From CALCEB01 sp035531475 (GTDB lineage Bacteria; Acidobacteriota; Terriglobia; UBA7540): a stretch of DNA of 64,000 nucleotides. Below, piece after piece: positions 1-7,712 of the stretch. The stretch covers positions 5,211 through 69,210 of the forward strand of contig DATKST010000121.1 of assembly GCA_035531475.1 (NCBI GenBank), given 5' to 3'. The notes beneath the pieces were generated by a model. The model had not been told where the DNA came from, ran no database searches, and worked only from the letters and a program-made list of their open reading frames with translations. Made by a program: the position numbers and the translations under genes. The stretch's first letter is position 1, and each line of letters begins with the position of its first letter.

Positions 1-400
1 GACCCCAGAGAGCGACCAATTGATTCTTGTCGGGGGCAAGCTCCTGCTTCAGCCGCTGCACGATGTCGTGGCCTTCCTTGTCCCGGCGGGCCACAAAACC
101 GACAACGGGCGGGCGAGGGATGATCGCGGAGGTCGGACGTGGGGCAGAGACTGGGATCGAGGGCTCCCTCAACGGCGGCGAATGTGAGGGCTGAGGAACT
201 TCAACGTTGATGTTGATGACTGTAGATTTAGCAGGGTCCGTGCCGCGGGGCTCCTCGCGGCGCAGCCAGCGGAGCAGCCGTCTGAGGCCCGCTACAATCC
301 ATTCCCACAGACATGCCACGAGGAACGTGATGACGGCTAGGATCAAGCCGCCAACAATGGTGTCCCGAGCTCCCGGTGATAGAGCGTTCCAGTAGTGCAA
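1..400 (-). CDS. STAND-type NTPase, membrane anchored, N-terminal part (runs off left edge)
   Basis: First 133 residues of a protein that continues beyond base 1. The start is TTG at 400: AGGAG (408-412) lies 7 bases upstream, the frame is closed by a stop at 440-442, and no ATG or GTG lies between. One membrane helix covers about residues 15-37, followed by an Arg-rich patch, a Pro/Ser linker, and from about residue 97 the segment VVGFVARRDKEG. The visible part ends in QLVALWG. In STAND ATPases (NB-ARC/NACHT class) such a segment directly precedes the P-loop, which here would lie just outside the window. Family assignment is inference from this lead-in. STAND proteins act as signalling or defence switches; the effector and sensor parts cannot be seen. 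Confidence 0.6.
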   Translation of the reverse strand, partial: MHYWNALSPGARDTIVGGLILAVITFLVACLWEWIVAGLRRLLRWLRREEPRGTDPAKSTVININVEVPQPSHSPPLREPSIPVSAPRPTSAIIPRPPVVGFVARRDKEGHDIVQRLKQELAPDKNQLVALWG

Positions 401-572
401 GCAGGTGCTCCTGACAGGCTGCGCAACTGAGCTCCGACATCATAAACCAGCGAAGGTTAAAACGCCACTTCGCGCGAAGCCGAAGCCTGGATACGATCAG
501 AAAATCGCAGGCCCCGTGACGGCGGCGACAACAGCAATCTTCAATTGAGCCGCAGACCTCGTTCTTTGATGG

Positions 573-653
573 CTGCGGCTTCTTCCCTCCGATGCGGGTG
601 TTTTCATCGGCCGGTAGTCGCACGCGATCCATCCCCAGCCGGCTCCACCCCGC
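573..653. repeat. 81-bp direct repeat, copy 1
   Basis: Bases 573-653 are nearly identical to 808-888 (a few mismatches). Both begin CTGCGGCTTCTTCCC and end with CGGCTCCA followed by CCCGC. The two copies are in the same orientation, 154 bp apart, and enclose the palindromic unit at 706-776. No coding content is seen. Confidence 0.75.
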
Positions 654-705
654 ATCGGCTCTCTGGCGCGTCTGCATCCACCCCCGCTTCAGTGACAAGT
701 GACGC

Positions 706-776
706 GTAGGGGTAGGGCTTGCCCTACCCCATTGGCTATTCGGAAATGCTGAGGGTACGGCAAGCCGTACCCCTAC
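706..776. repeat. Palindromic GTAGGGG repeat with two nested hairpins
   Basis: The unit starts GTAGGGGTA and ends TACCCCTAC. It contains two hairpins, GGGGTAGGG/CCCTACCCC (loop CTTG) and GGGTACGGC/GCCGTACCC. The outer ends resemble the hairpin cargo of elements at 21579, 41802, 60291 and 61964, so it is probably a distant member of that hairpin class. Confidence 0.6.
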
Positions 777-807
777 AGTCCGCCGGCTGGCGCAGACCTT
801 CTCAGGT

Positions 808-888
808 CTGCGGCTTCTTCCCTTCGATGCGGGTGTTTTCATCGGCCGGCAATCGCACGCGATCCATCCCCAGTCGGCTCCAGCCCGC
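808..888. repeat. 81-bp direct repeat, copy 2
   Basis: Second copy of the 573-653 repeat. It ends one base before the stop of the decayed toxin gene at 889, so the toxin remnant directly abuts repeated DNA. The whole 401-888 interval contains only repeats and no supportable gene. Confidence 0.75.
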
Positions 889-1164
889 CTACTTTGGGGG
901 TAACGGGCTAAAGACATAAATGACCTCAGCGGCTTTGACGGTCTCGGCAGCCGTATTGAGCTGCGAAAAGAGAGGTTGATAAAACTTGATGTTTTTGTCG
1001 GGAACTTCCACCACCATAAGCCCGAGCTTTCGCGCCGCGATGTTTTGTTGATGGCAGAGGTTTTGGTCCAGCGTTACGAAAACATCAAACTGGTTCGCTT
1101 CGGCCAGGGTCCGCAACTGGCCGTTGGTCGTTCCCCGCCAAGGCGGGCTTTGCCGTAGTTCCAT
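889..1164 (-). pseudogene. PIN-like toxin remnant (DUF5615-type), N-terminus missing
   Basis: The 91-residue frame carries the hallmarks of the DUF5615 family of PIN-like ribonuclease toxins: WRGTTNGQL, then LAEANQFDVFVTLDQNL with the conserved Asp, then a C-terminal helix. Family members normally begin about 20-30 residues earlier with a strand and an acidic LLDE-type motif that helps form the active site. Here the frame begins abruptly at MELRQSPPWRG and upstream DNA in all three minus-strand frames shows no continuation. No antitoxin-like gene (the usual DUF433-type partner) is adjacent. I read it as a truncated, inactive copy. Confidence 0.6.
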
Positions 1165-1648
1165 GGCCTTATCTTAATGCCTATGGGGGCTGTGGGTGAG
1201 GGGTTATTGAAGCGCGTTGTAGGAATACGTCACCGTAATTACGAGTGGCAGTACCAAAAGAAATTCGTGAGTCGTCCGGCCTGAAAAGCGATCTTCTTTA
1301 TCTTTCTTCTGCGATTGTAGTTGAAAAAACCACCCCACTTGGATGAGAATATCGGCTCCTTCAGTTTAGCCAATCTTGGGGTCGGCAGCCGGAAGGGCTT
1401 TCGGATACGGCTGTTCGAGCATGGTTCCGATCTAAAAAATAGCAGGGCCCGCATGGGTCTGGTCGTGGTTCGCCTGCCACAAGTTTGGGCATTTCTCTGC
1501 GCCTGACGGTGGAGATTGAACGGCGGCTGTCTCCATCAGACGCAATAAAAGTATTAGTTCAGAGACTCTTTACATAACCGCTTCTGGCCCGTCAATCTGG
1601 CGCGGGCAGGCGGAGGGGAAGCAATGGCCATGAAAAAGGTGAAGGCTG
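1165..1648. other. Intergenic region, no feature recognised
   Basis: About 480 bp between the toxin remnant and the secreted beta-helix gene. Short frames of 60-71 codons exist on both strands but show no recognisable motif or Shine-Dalgarno site. The downstream end presumably contains the promoter of the gene at 1649, but no convincing -35/-10 pair could be picked. Confidence 0.4.
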
Positions 1649-4297
1649 ATGAATTTCCCGTGGAGAATTTTGATTATTCTGTTAGTAGTCCTTGCGGCTG
1701 CGCAAGACGTAGCTTATGCCCAGGTCTGTACTCCTTCTTCCACCACATTGTGCGACGGCCCTTCGGAATTGCCGCGGTCTTTCACCGCGCAACCCTCCTT
1801 GCCTGACCCGTGTCCTTACAGCCAGGGTGAAAACGGAACCGATGCCTGCGGGTTCGCGGTCACTCAGATCACCTCAGCAGAGGGCGCTGCCGGCCTTCAG
1901 AATGCCGTTAACTCTCCGGCTTGCGGAACCGGGGGCGCTATTATCGCCCTGCAATCTGGAGGAATATTTACCCAGGTTTCCACCAATGATGTAACACTGC
2001 CCTATCAAGGCGGATCGTGTGATGGCAAGTGGATCATTATCCGCACCGACGTTTCCGATTCGATCATACCGCCTTACGATCAACAAGGACAAAGGGCGGT
2101 ACCCTCGGACAAGAGCTTCTTCGCCACCGTACAGGGCGGAGCCACCAGCAGTTCAGTGTTTGCCACGGCTGCGGTGATGCCGGGCAGCGGCCAGGGTCCG
2201 AATCACTATTGGCTGATGGGTCTCAACATCACGGCTGCTTCCGGAGTCAAAACGGTCCCGAACCTTATCCAAATCGGCCAGGGCGAAACACAGATCACCG
2301 ACCTGCCCAATAACATCACCATCGACCGGTGCTACGTGCATGGCCCGAACGCAACGGCGAACATCCACAACGACGTGGACGCGGAGGGCAGCACGATCGC
2401 CATCCTCAATAGCTGGCTTACGGTGGTGAACGACAGCGTGGAACAGCACCCCGTGGTCTTCTACAATACGCCCGGCCCAATTCTGATTGACAACAATCAT
2501 CTGGAGGGAGGGGCTGAGCAAATCCTTTCTGGAGGGGCGATCGAATCGATTACCGGCGGCGTCGTCACGTCCGACGTGACCATCACACGCAATCACATGT
2601 ACCGGAATATCGCTTACTACCCTGGAAATCCCAGCTATAACGGCTTCCCCTTGATCGTTAAGAACAACGTTGAATTCAAGGAGATTCAAAGGGTGCTGGT
2701 GCAGGGGAACGTGATGGATTATGTCTGGGCGGGCTACAGCCAGAATGGTGTGGCTATTTCCATCGATCCGAAGAGCACCACCGGACTAGACCACTTGGTG
2801 GACAACGATATAACGATCCGCTACAACTTGGTCCGCCACGCCAACGCGGCCCTTGTGCTTGCCGTTGGCAAGCCCAATTTCGGAAACGGGGCGCAAACCA
2901 ATGGCATGCAACGCGTCTCGGTCCATGACAACATTTTTGCCGCCATATCCTCCTTGTGGGGTACGATCCTGCAAAATGGAAAGAAGATCAAAGATTTCTA
3001 CTTCGGCATGACCCTTATTTCTTCCAATGACCCTATCGGCAAAGGTCCCATGTATGTGAACATCGAACACAACGATTTTCTTACCGGTTCGATGCAGGCC
3101 ACTGCGGAGTGGGACGAACCTGGACGCTTTGTGGGCAGCGGGTACAATTTCTCCAACAACATCCTTTCCCAAACCGGAGCGTCTTATGGATGGATCAGCA
3201 GCAACTACGTTGATAACACCTGTAGCGATCTCTACGTGGTTGATCCCGGAGCGACAGCCGAGAACAATATTTTTGTGGGTGTGCCGTCCGGGCAGCAACC
3301 AGCTTATACATCGAACTGCGTCATCGCTCCACCCATGGCTCCGGTTGTTACCAGTTCGCCCACGGGCGGCTCCATCCCAGCCGGAACCACCGTGTATGTT
3401 CAAACGACTTTGGTCACGGCGAGCGGTGAGACGACTCCCAGCTTTGAGCAGCCGTTGCTGAAGCCCTGGACCGCTCTGACCCATTACCATTCAGGCGTAA
3501 CCATCCTGGATAACAACCAAGGCGCCGAACTGTCGTATATCGCCACAGAGTCGGGTAGCAGCAAGCCATCTTGGCCCCAGAATATCCCTGCCAATTGGAA
3601 CGCCTGGACCATTGAGCCTCTCTCCGGGAGCTCAAATTGCAACACGCCGCTGCAACTTTTTCCACCTACCCCGGTCTGTATGGGATGGATATTGATTGCC
3701 AACGGGGCGCCCGGGACGCTAAGGGTGGGGACGAGCACCAACACCAACATGCTAAGCATTGCGCCGCCACCGCCGGATGATGGTCCGGAAACTCAATACA
3801 AGGTCTATGCGGGCACTTCGAGTGGGAGGGAGGCCTACTGCGGAACCTACAGCATTTCGCAGGCGGCGGCCATCACGTCTCTCGCCAATTGCAACGGGAC
3901 GGCCCCGCCTTCCGTGAACACGGCAACGGTTACGCCCCCGACCTTCGTTTGCAGCATTTGGCCGGCCACTTACGCTGCCCTGGGATTTGTCAATTATACC
4001 GGCGGCAATTACCAACTTGCTACATCCAGTTGCGGGTACGGCCGGGCTTTGAATCTCTTCCCGGCGTGGACCGCCCGGAGCCTGCAAAGCCAGTACGACA
4101 CCATCAAAGACTCTAACGGCAATTACGAGATGGCCTTGAACCCCGGCACCACGGGGACTTCGGAGCCGGCTTGGCCCTCCGTGACCGGAGAAAAGGTGCA
4201 GGACGGAAGCGTCACTTGGCAAATGTCTACTAGCCGCGATGTGGGCGCCAACGTCCCGGTGGTGGATTCATCCACTGCGAAGGTGGCCAATTACTGA
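1649..4297 (+). CDS. Secreted right-handed beta-helix protein
   Basis: 882 residues. The start at 1649 follows GGTGAAGG and gives a clean signal peptide, residues 1-24, cleaved after AYA. Residues about 60-560 show the short turn-rich strands of a pectate-lyase-like parallel beta-helix, with many Asn-rich turns such as NNITIDRCYVHG and DVTITRNHMYRN. Residues about 570-610 (SGETTPSFEQ) resemble a short Fn3/Ig-like segment, and the C-terminus is Gly/Ser/Thr-rich with several Cys pairs (CGTYS, CNGTAPP). These folds commonly bind or cleave polysaccharide outside the cell, but no catalytic triad can be assigned. It stands alone, convergent with lemA. Confidence 0.75.
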   Translation: MNFPWRILIILLVVLAAAQDVAYAQVCTPSSTTLCDGPSELPRSFTAQPSLPDPCPYSQGENGTDACGFAVTQITSAEGAAGLQNAVNSPACGTGGAIIALQSGGIFTQVSTNDVTLPYQGGSCDGKWIIIRTDVSDSIIPPYDQQGQRAVPSDKSFFATVQGGATSSSVFATAAVMPGSGQGPNHYWLMGLNITAASGVKTVPNLIQIGQGETQITDLPNNITIDRCYVHGPNATANIHNDVDAEGSTIAILNSWLTVVNDSVEQHPVVFYNTPGPILIDNNHLEGGAEQILSGGAIESITGGVVTSDVTITRNHMYRNIAYYPGNPSYNGFPLIVKNNVEFKEIQRVLVQGNVMDYVWAGYSQNGVAISIDPKSTTGLDHLVDNDITIRYNLVRHANAALVLAVGKPNFGNGAQTNGMQRVSVHDNIFAAISSLWGTILQNGKKIKDFYFGMTLISSNDPIGKGPMYVNIEHNDFLTGSMQATAEWDEPGRFVGSGYNFSNNILSQTGASYGWISSNYVDNTCSDLYVVDPGATAENNIFVGVPSGQQPAYTSNCVIAPPMAPVVTSSPTGGSIPAGTTVYVQTTLVTASGETTPSFEQPLLKPWTALTHYHSGVTILDNNQGAELSYIATESGSSKPSWPQNIPANWNAWTIEPLSGSSNCNTPLQLFPPTPVCMGWILIANGAPGTLRVGTSTNTNMLSIAPPPPDDGPETQYKVYAGTSSGREAYCGTYSISQAAAITSLANCNGTAPPSVNTATVTPPTFVCSIWPATYAALGFVNYTGGNYQLATSSCGYGRALNLFPAWTARSLQSQYDTIKDSNGNYEMALNPGTTGTSEPAWPSVTGEKVQDGSVTWQMSTSRDVGANVPVVDSSTAKVANY

Positions 4298-4444
4298 TTC
4301 ATCCAGAAAAATCCGGCCTGCGGGGAAGCGGAGGTCCCGGCCTGATCCATCCTGTCCCGCTTTTTCAAGGACAAGTTTGGATCTGGCCGGGCCGCACCAT
4401 CCTCATTCCTGGCAAGCGAGTTGTGGCTGACCCTTTTGAGGTTG

Positions 4445-4544
4445 AGCCCGGATTTCCCGCCACGGAGAATGGAAGGGCGGGGTTTCAACCCCGCCCTTCC
4501 ATTCATTCCCCAGCATTCGTCCATCCTGATGAAAAATCCGGGCT
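4445..4544. mobile_element. Family C palindromic element C4, with internal terminator-like hairpin
   Basis: Inverted ends AGCCCGGATTT (4445) and AAATCCGGGCT (to 4544) enclose a perfect 16-bp stem with a 6-base loop at 4467-4504 (GAATGGAAGGGCGGGG arm). It lies between two convergent genes, so the hairpin could end transcription from both sides, though no clear U-tract follows. The right end supplies the TAG stop codon of lemA (4543-4545), so the gene terminates inside or at the edge of the element. Confidence 0.6.
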
Positions 4545-5109
4545 AGGAGAACTTCACTTCTACGTCGCGGCGATCCTCTTCGGCCACTTTGAAGAGCTCG
4601 TGAGGCTGGTAGCCCATCATGCGGGCGATAAAAACGTCGGGTAGCTGCTGAATGCGAATATTGTAAGTGTTCACGTCGTCGTTATAGAATTCACGGCGGT
4701 CGGCAATCTTCTCCTCAAGTTCGGTAATGCGGCCCTGCAACTGCATGAAGTTGTTGTTGGCCTTCAAGTCCGGATAGTTCTCCGCCACTGCGAACAAGCT
4801 CTTGAGAGCGCCGCTGATCATGTTGTCCGCTTGAGCTTTGCCCTCAACCGTTGTTGCATTCTGATAGGCGTTGCGCGCCTCAACGATGGATTGAAAAGTC
4901 TTCTGCTCGTACTGCATGTAGCCTTTGCAGGTGTCGATGAGCTTGGGCAATTCGTCATGGCGTTGCTTGAGCAGAACGTCAATGTTGGCCCAGGCTTTAT
5001 CGATGTCATTCTTCAACCGCACCAGGCTGTTGTAAATCGTGACCAGGTAGAGGACAATCCCCACAACAATCAGAATCAGAACCACTAACACCAGGATCGC
5101 AAGGCCCAT
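4543..5109 (-). CDS. lemA: LemA family membrane protein
   Basis: 188 residues, the usual family size. One N-terminal membrane helix (about residues 3-23) is followed by the long helical LemA domain with recognisable YNSLVRLKNDIDKAWANID and AENYPDLKANNNF. The start is firm: AAGGAG lies 6 bases before the ATG. It begins 21 bases after the stop of the GIDE gene upstream, so the two are co-transcribed. LemA proteins are inner-membrane, mostly periplasm-facing helical bundles of unknown biochemical role; pairing with GIDE-domain proteins is a known genomic association. Confidence 0.9.
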   Translation of the reverse strand: MGLAILVLVVLILIVVGIVLYLVTIYNSLVRLKNDIDKAWANIDVLLKQRHDELPKLIDTCKGYMQYEQKTFQSIVEARNAYQNATTVEGKAQADNMISGALKSLFAVAENYPDLKANNNFMQLQGRITELEEKIADRREFYNDDVNTYNIRIQQLPDVFIARMMGYQPHELFKVAEEDRRDVEVKFS

Positions 5110-5130
5110 ATTGAACTCCTTCGAGAGGTT

Positions 5131-6276
5131 TTAGAACAAACCAAACCTGGCAAGCAGTAACCCCAGGCAGATGATGGTGAGGGCCGCACCACCCAGCACC
5201 ATCTTCAACGAGCGCGTTCGAAGACGGCCTTCGGCCTTGTTCCGAGGCTTGTCGGAAATCAGGTAAGTCGGTTCGTTCGTGCCCTTCATAATCAAGTTAT
5301 GATCGTGTTCATCTTTGGGAGATGGATTCTCCGAGCAGGTACCGACAACTTCGTATTGCTGCCCCAATACAATGCAGCACTCTTTCAAACGAAATCGGCC
5401 CGTAGCCGGAGGGAAGAAAGCTTCAGGACGCGTGTGTTGCTGCATGGACTCCACCCACGCCGTGATTTTTTGTCCTTCTTCCGAACCTTGTGGGAAAAGC
5501 GTCTGTGCGTGCCGTACCTGCTCCAGGAACTCAGGGCTGCCGACCGGATGTTTGAAGACCTCCGCCAGGGCTAGCCTTGCCTGCTCATGCTCAGGATTAG
5601 CCTGCGGGCCGGCCTCAGCCAGTCGTTTCCCAATCATGGGGCTCATCATCGCCATGATCCCCTGAGAGAAGCCTGGGCTGCCGGGAGGATTTTTCAGCGC
5701 CTCCATCAGTTGCTGCCGGGATTGTTCCTTCTGCGTGTCGTGCAGTGGACCCGCGGCCTCCAGCCGGTGCTCGATGAAGGAGGTGATGCGGCTCGCTCCG
5801 GCTTGACTGATGTAGCTCAATATTTCCGCGTCCGTCGCAGCACCGCCCGCCAGAGATGAAACGCTCCGGCCCGCGTTCCCGCCCACCTGCCGTTCGCAGG
5901 CCATTTCCAGATCGAATTCGGCATTTTGTGCGTCCACCAAGACTTCTCCCGACGCGTCTTCCAGATAGAACTTCACCCCGCCGGTATCCGTCCTGTAGTG
6001 TTTCCAACCCGATTTATTGCCATCTTGCTTCCACTCCTCAATCTCAACTTTGTAGAAGAAGCAAGAGGTGTGTGTCAGGGGGCTCGTCAGGCGTTCTTCG
6101 CCCGTTGCTTTGCCCTGAATATTGACCAGCCCCATGGGAACACTACGGATGGGAATCCGCGGGGTATCGTCAACCACACGATACTCGCGGTAAACCTTGA
6201 ATCCACGGAAGAAGGTGACCAATCCCGCGCCAAGGCCTATTACCAGCCAGAAGGTCGGATCACTATTTTTTGACAT
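5131..6276 (-). CDS. GIDE-domain membrane protein (E3-GIDE/MULAN-like), copy 1
   Basis: 381 residues. A membrane helix at about residues 8-25 is followed by the GIDE signature: YREYRVVDDTPRIPIRSV, then VNIQGKATGEERLTSPLT and an FFYKVEIEEW strand. A C-terminal membrane helix lies at about 358-378. This is the architecture of the membrane-embedded part of eukaryotic MULAN/GIDE ubiquitin ligases, but no RING finger is present. A helical insert of about 120 residues (roughly 150-290), rich in Gln and Ala, separates the two halves and is absent from the shorter paralogue at 6494. It lies just upstream of lemA. Confidence 0.8.
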   Translation of the reverse strand: MSKNSDPTFWLVIGLGAGLVTFFRGFKVYREYRVVDDTPRIPIRSVPMGLVNIQGKATGEERLTSPLTHTSCFFYKVEIEEWKQDGNKSGWKHYRTDTGGVKFYLEDASGEVLVDAQNAEFDLEMACERQVGGNAGRSVSSLAGGAATDAEILSYISQAGASRITSFIEHRLEAAGPLHDTQKEQSRQQLMEALKNPPGSPGFSQGIMAMMSPMIGKRLAEAGPQANPEHEQARLALAEVFKHPVGSPEFLEQVRHAQTLFPQGSEEGQKITAWVESMQQHTRPEAFFPPATGRFRLKECCIVLGQQYEVVGTCSENPSPKDEHDHNLIMKGTNEPTYLISDKPRNKAEGRLRTRSLKMVLGGAALTIICLGLLLARFGLF

Positions 6277-6340
6277 GATTACAAAGAGAAAATCCCAGCT
6301 ATCCTAACTGGCGGCTTTACAAATAGCAAGGTCTGGGTCT

Positions 6341-6450
6341 GGTAGTGGTACATTTTCGCTGCTGGTGCGGCGGTCTCTGATCGCCGAATTTCATTTTTCG
6401 ACAGCTTCCGGCGGTCAGAGACCGCCGCACCAGCAAACTGAGTCACTACC
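6341..6450. mobile_element. Family A 110-bp element, A1
   Basis: Ends GGTAGTGG and CACTACC. Each arm carries a hairpin of the GGCGGTC/GACCGCC type. It is flanked by a perfect 8-bp target duplication CTGGGTCT (6333-6340 and 6451-6458). The orientation places the ACATTTTCGCTGCTG-type end on the left. It lies between the two GIDE genes and may split what was one operon. Confidence 0.9.
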
Positions 6451-6493
6451 CTGGGTCTCTGTGTCGCCCTTGAGAGGCGCCAACCATAATTCC

Positions 6494-7423
6494 CTAGATC
6501 AAACCCGCGACATGCAATGCAAGGGCAACCGCTCCAGCGGCCATCGCCGCGCCCCCCAGGATGAAACCGAAAGCTTTCCAGCGAAGACTCTTCTCAATCT
6601 GATTTTCTGACTTCGAGGTGATGAGGAAAGTCTTCTCATTTTGCCCCTTCATAATGAGGTTGCGATCGTGGTCATCCTTGGGGCTTGGATTCTCCGCACA
6701 CGTCCCGATGATGTTGCACTCGCGTTCAGCCAGTAAGCAATGCTCCGTGAACCGGTAGCTCTGGCCGCTGTTTCCCAGGTCCATATTCAATCCACCACCG
6801 CTGAAGGACACTCCCAGGGACTCCAATTTCTCTCCTACGGCCAGAACCTTGCCCATTGTCTTTGCGCCGGGCATATCCATCGTAGCCAGCGCCGCCCGCG
6901 CTCGTGAAAAATCGGCCGTGAGATAGGCCCGCAAATCCTGCTCGGAAGGACCTGCCACGCCCAGCGAGGGGTCAATATAATGAGCGTGCCCTGACTTTGG
7001 CCCGAGTTCCGCGCGAAAGGTCTGTGGCAAATCGTACTCGGCGTTACGCGGATTTATCCGAATCTTGGCGATCCCGTCATCCAGGTAGAACTCCCGCTCT
7101 TCTGTGTCGGTGCGGACGGTCTCCCACCTCTCGTCTTTCCCACTCTGCGTCCATTTCTCCAATTCCACCCGGTAGTAGTAGCACGGCACGCCGGTCAGCG
7201 GGCTGGCCAGCCGGTCGTCACCCGTTGTCTTCCCTCGCACATGAACCAGCCCCATCGCCACGCTGCGAACCGGAATCTCCGGCGTGTCTTCCAGCAGCCG
7301 GTATTTACGGTAAGTCTGGAAACCGTAAGCAAACAAGAACACACCCAAGAAAAAGAAGATCGCTGAAAAGAGGTAGGGATGGTTATTCCCCGAGGCGGTG
7401 AATGCCGCAAGCAGGACTGCCAT
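6494..7423 (-). CDS. GIDE-domain membrane protein, copy 2
   Basis: 309 residues, a paralogue of the 5131 gene. Two N-terminal membrane helices appear (about residues 2-12 and 18-34), then YRKYRLLEDTPEIPVRSV, HVRGKTTGDDRLASPLTG and YYYRVELEKW, ending in a C-terminal membrane helix (about 285-307). A glycine-rich segment (SFSGGGLNMDLGNSG) replaces the Gln-rich insert of copy 1. GGAGGA lies 9 bases before the ATG. Two divergent copies beside one lemA suggest duplication with specialisation, possibly a hetero-oligomeric membrane assembly; this is inference. Confidence 0.8.
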   Translation of the reverse strand: MAVLLAAFTASGNNHPYLFSAIFFFLGVFLFAYGFQTYRKYRLLEDTPEIPVRSVAMGLVHVRGKTTGDDRLASPLTGVPCYYYRVELEKWTQSGKDERWETVRTDTEEREFYLDDGIAKIRINPRNAEYDLPQTFRAELGPKSGHAHYIDPSLGVAGPSEQDLRAYLTADFSRARAALATMDMPGAKTMGKVLAVGEKLESLGVSFSGGGLNMDLGNSGQSYRFTEHCLLAERECNIIGTCAENPSPKDDHDRNLIMKGQNEKTFLITSKSENQIEKSLRWKAFGFILGGAAMAAGAVALALHVAGLI

Positions 7424-7631
7424 ACGGGTATTTCCTCCAGCCGGAATATCCTCAAGACCGCGCTAAAAGCAAGCCTATCTAATCCAGTTTTCCAGTTTGG
7501 GACATCGGATAGTTGCGAGTGTACACCCCTTAGCCTCGTTTTGAAATGGCCAAGTGGAACTTCAGCTCGGGAGAGCCTCACTTGGAGTGAGTCGAAGCCA
7601 GTATCTAAGGAGCAGAATTAAGGCGGGACCA

Positions 7632-7667
7632 CAAAAATCAGGCCTGCCGGAACGGTCCGACAGGCCT
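7632..7667 (-). terminator. Rho-independent terminator of the DUF4382 gene
   Basis: On the minus strand an AGGCCTG stem pairs with CAGGCCT (7661-7667 and 7640-7646), followed by GATTTTTG. It lies 46 bases past the stop at 7713, in the expected orientation. Confidence 0.75.
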
Positions 7668-7712
7668 TTCATTATAGCAGGCAAAATGCCTGCTTGAGTG
7701 CAGCAAGCACGG

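Noticed and set aside
228..917. Long minus-strand frame of 229 codons at the left end
   Set aside because: It runs through both 81-bp repeats and the palindrome, encodes repeated peptide segments, and overlaps the real STAND frame in another register.
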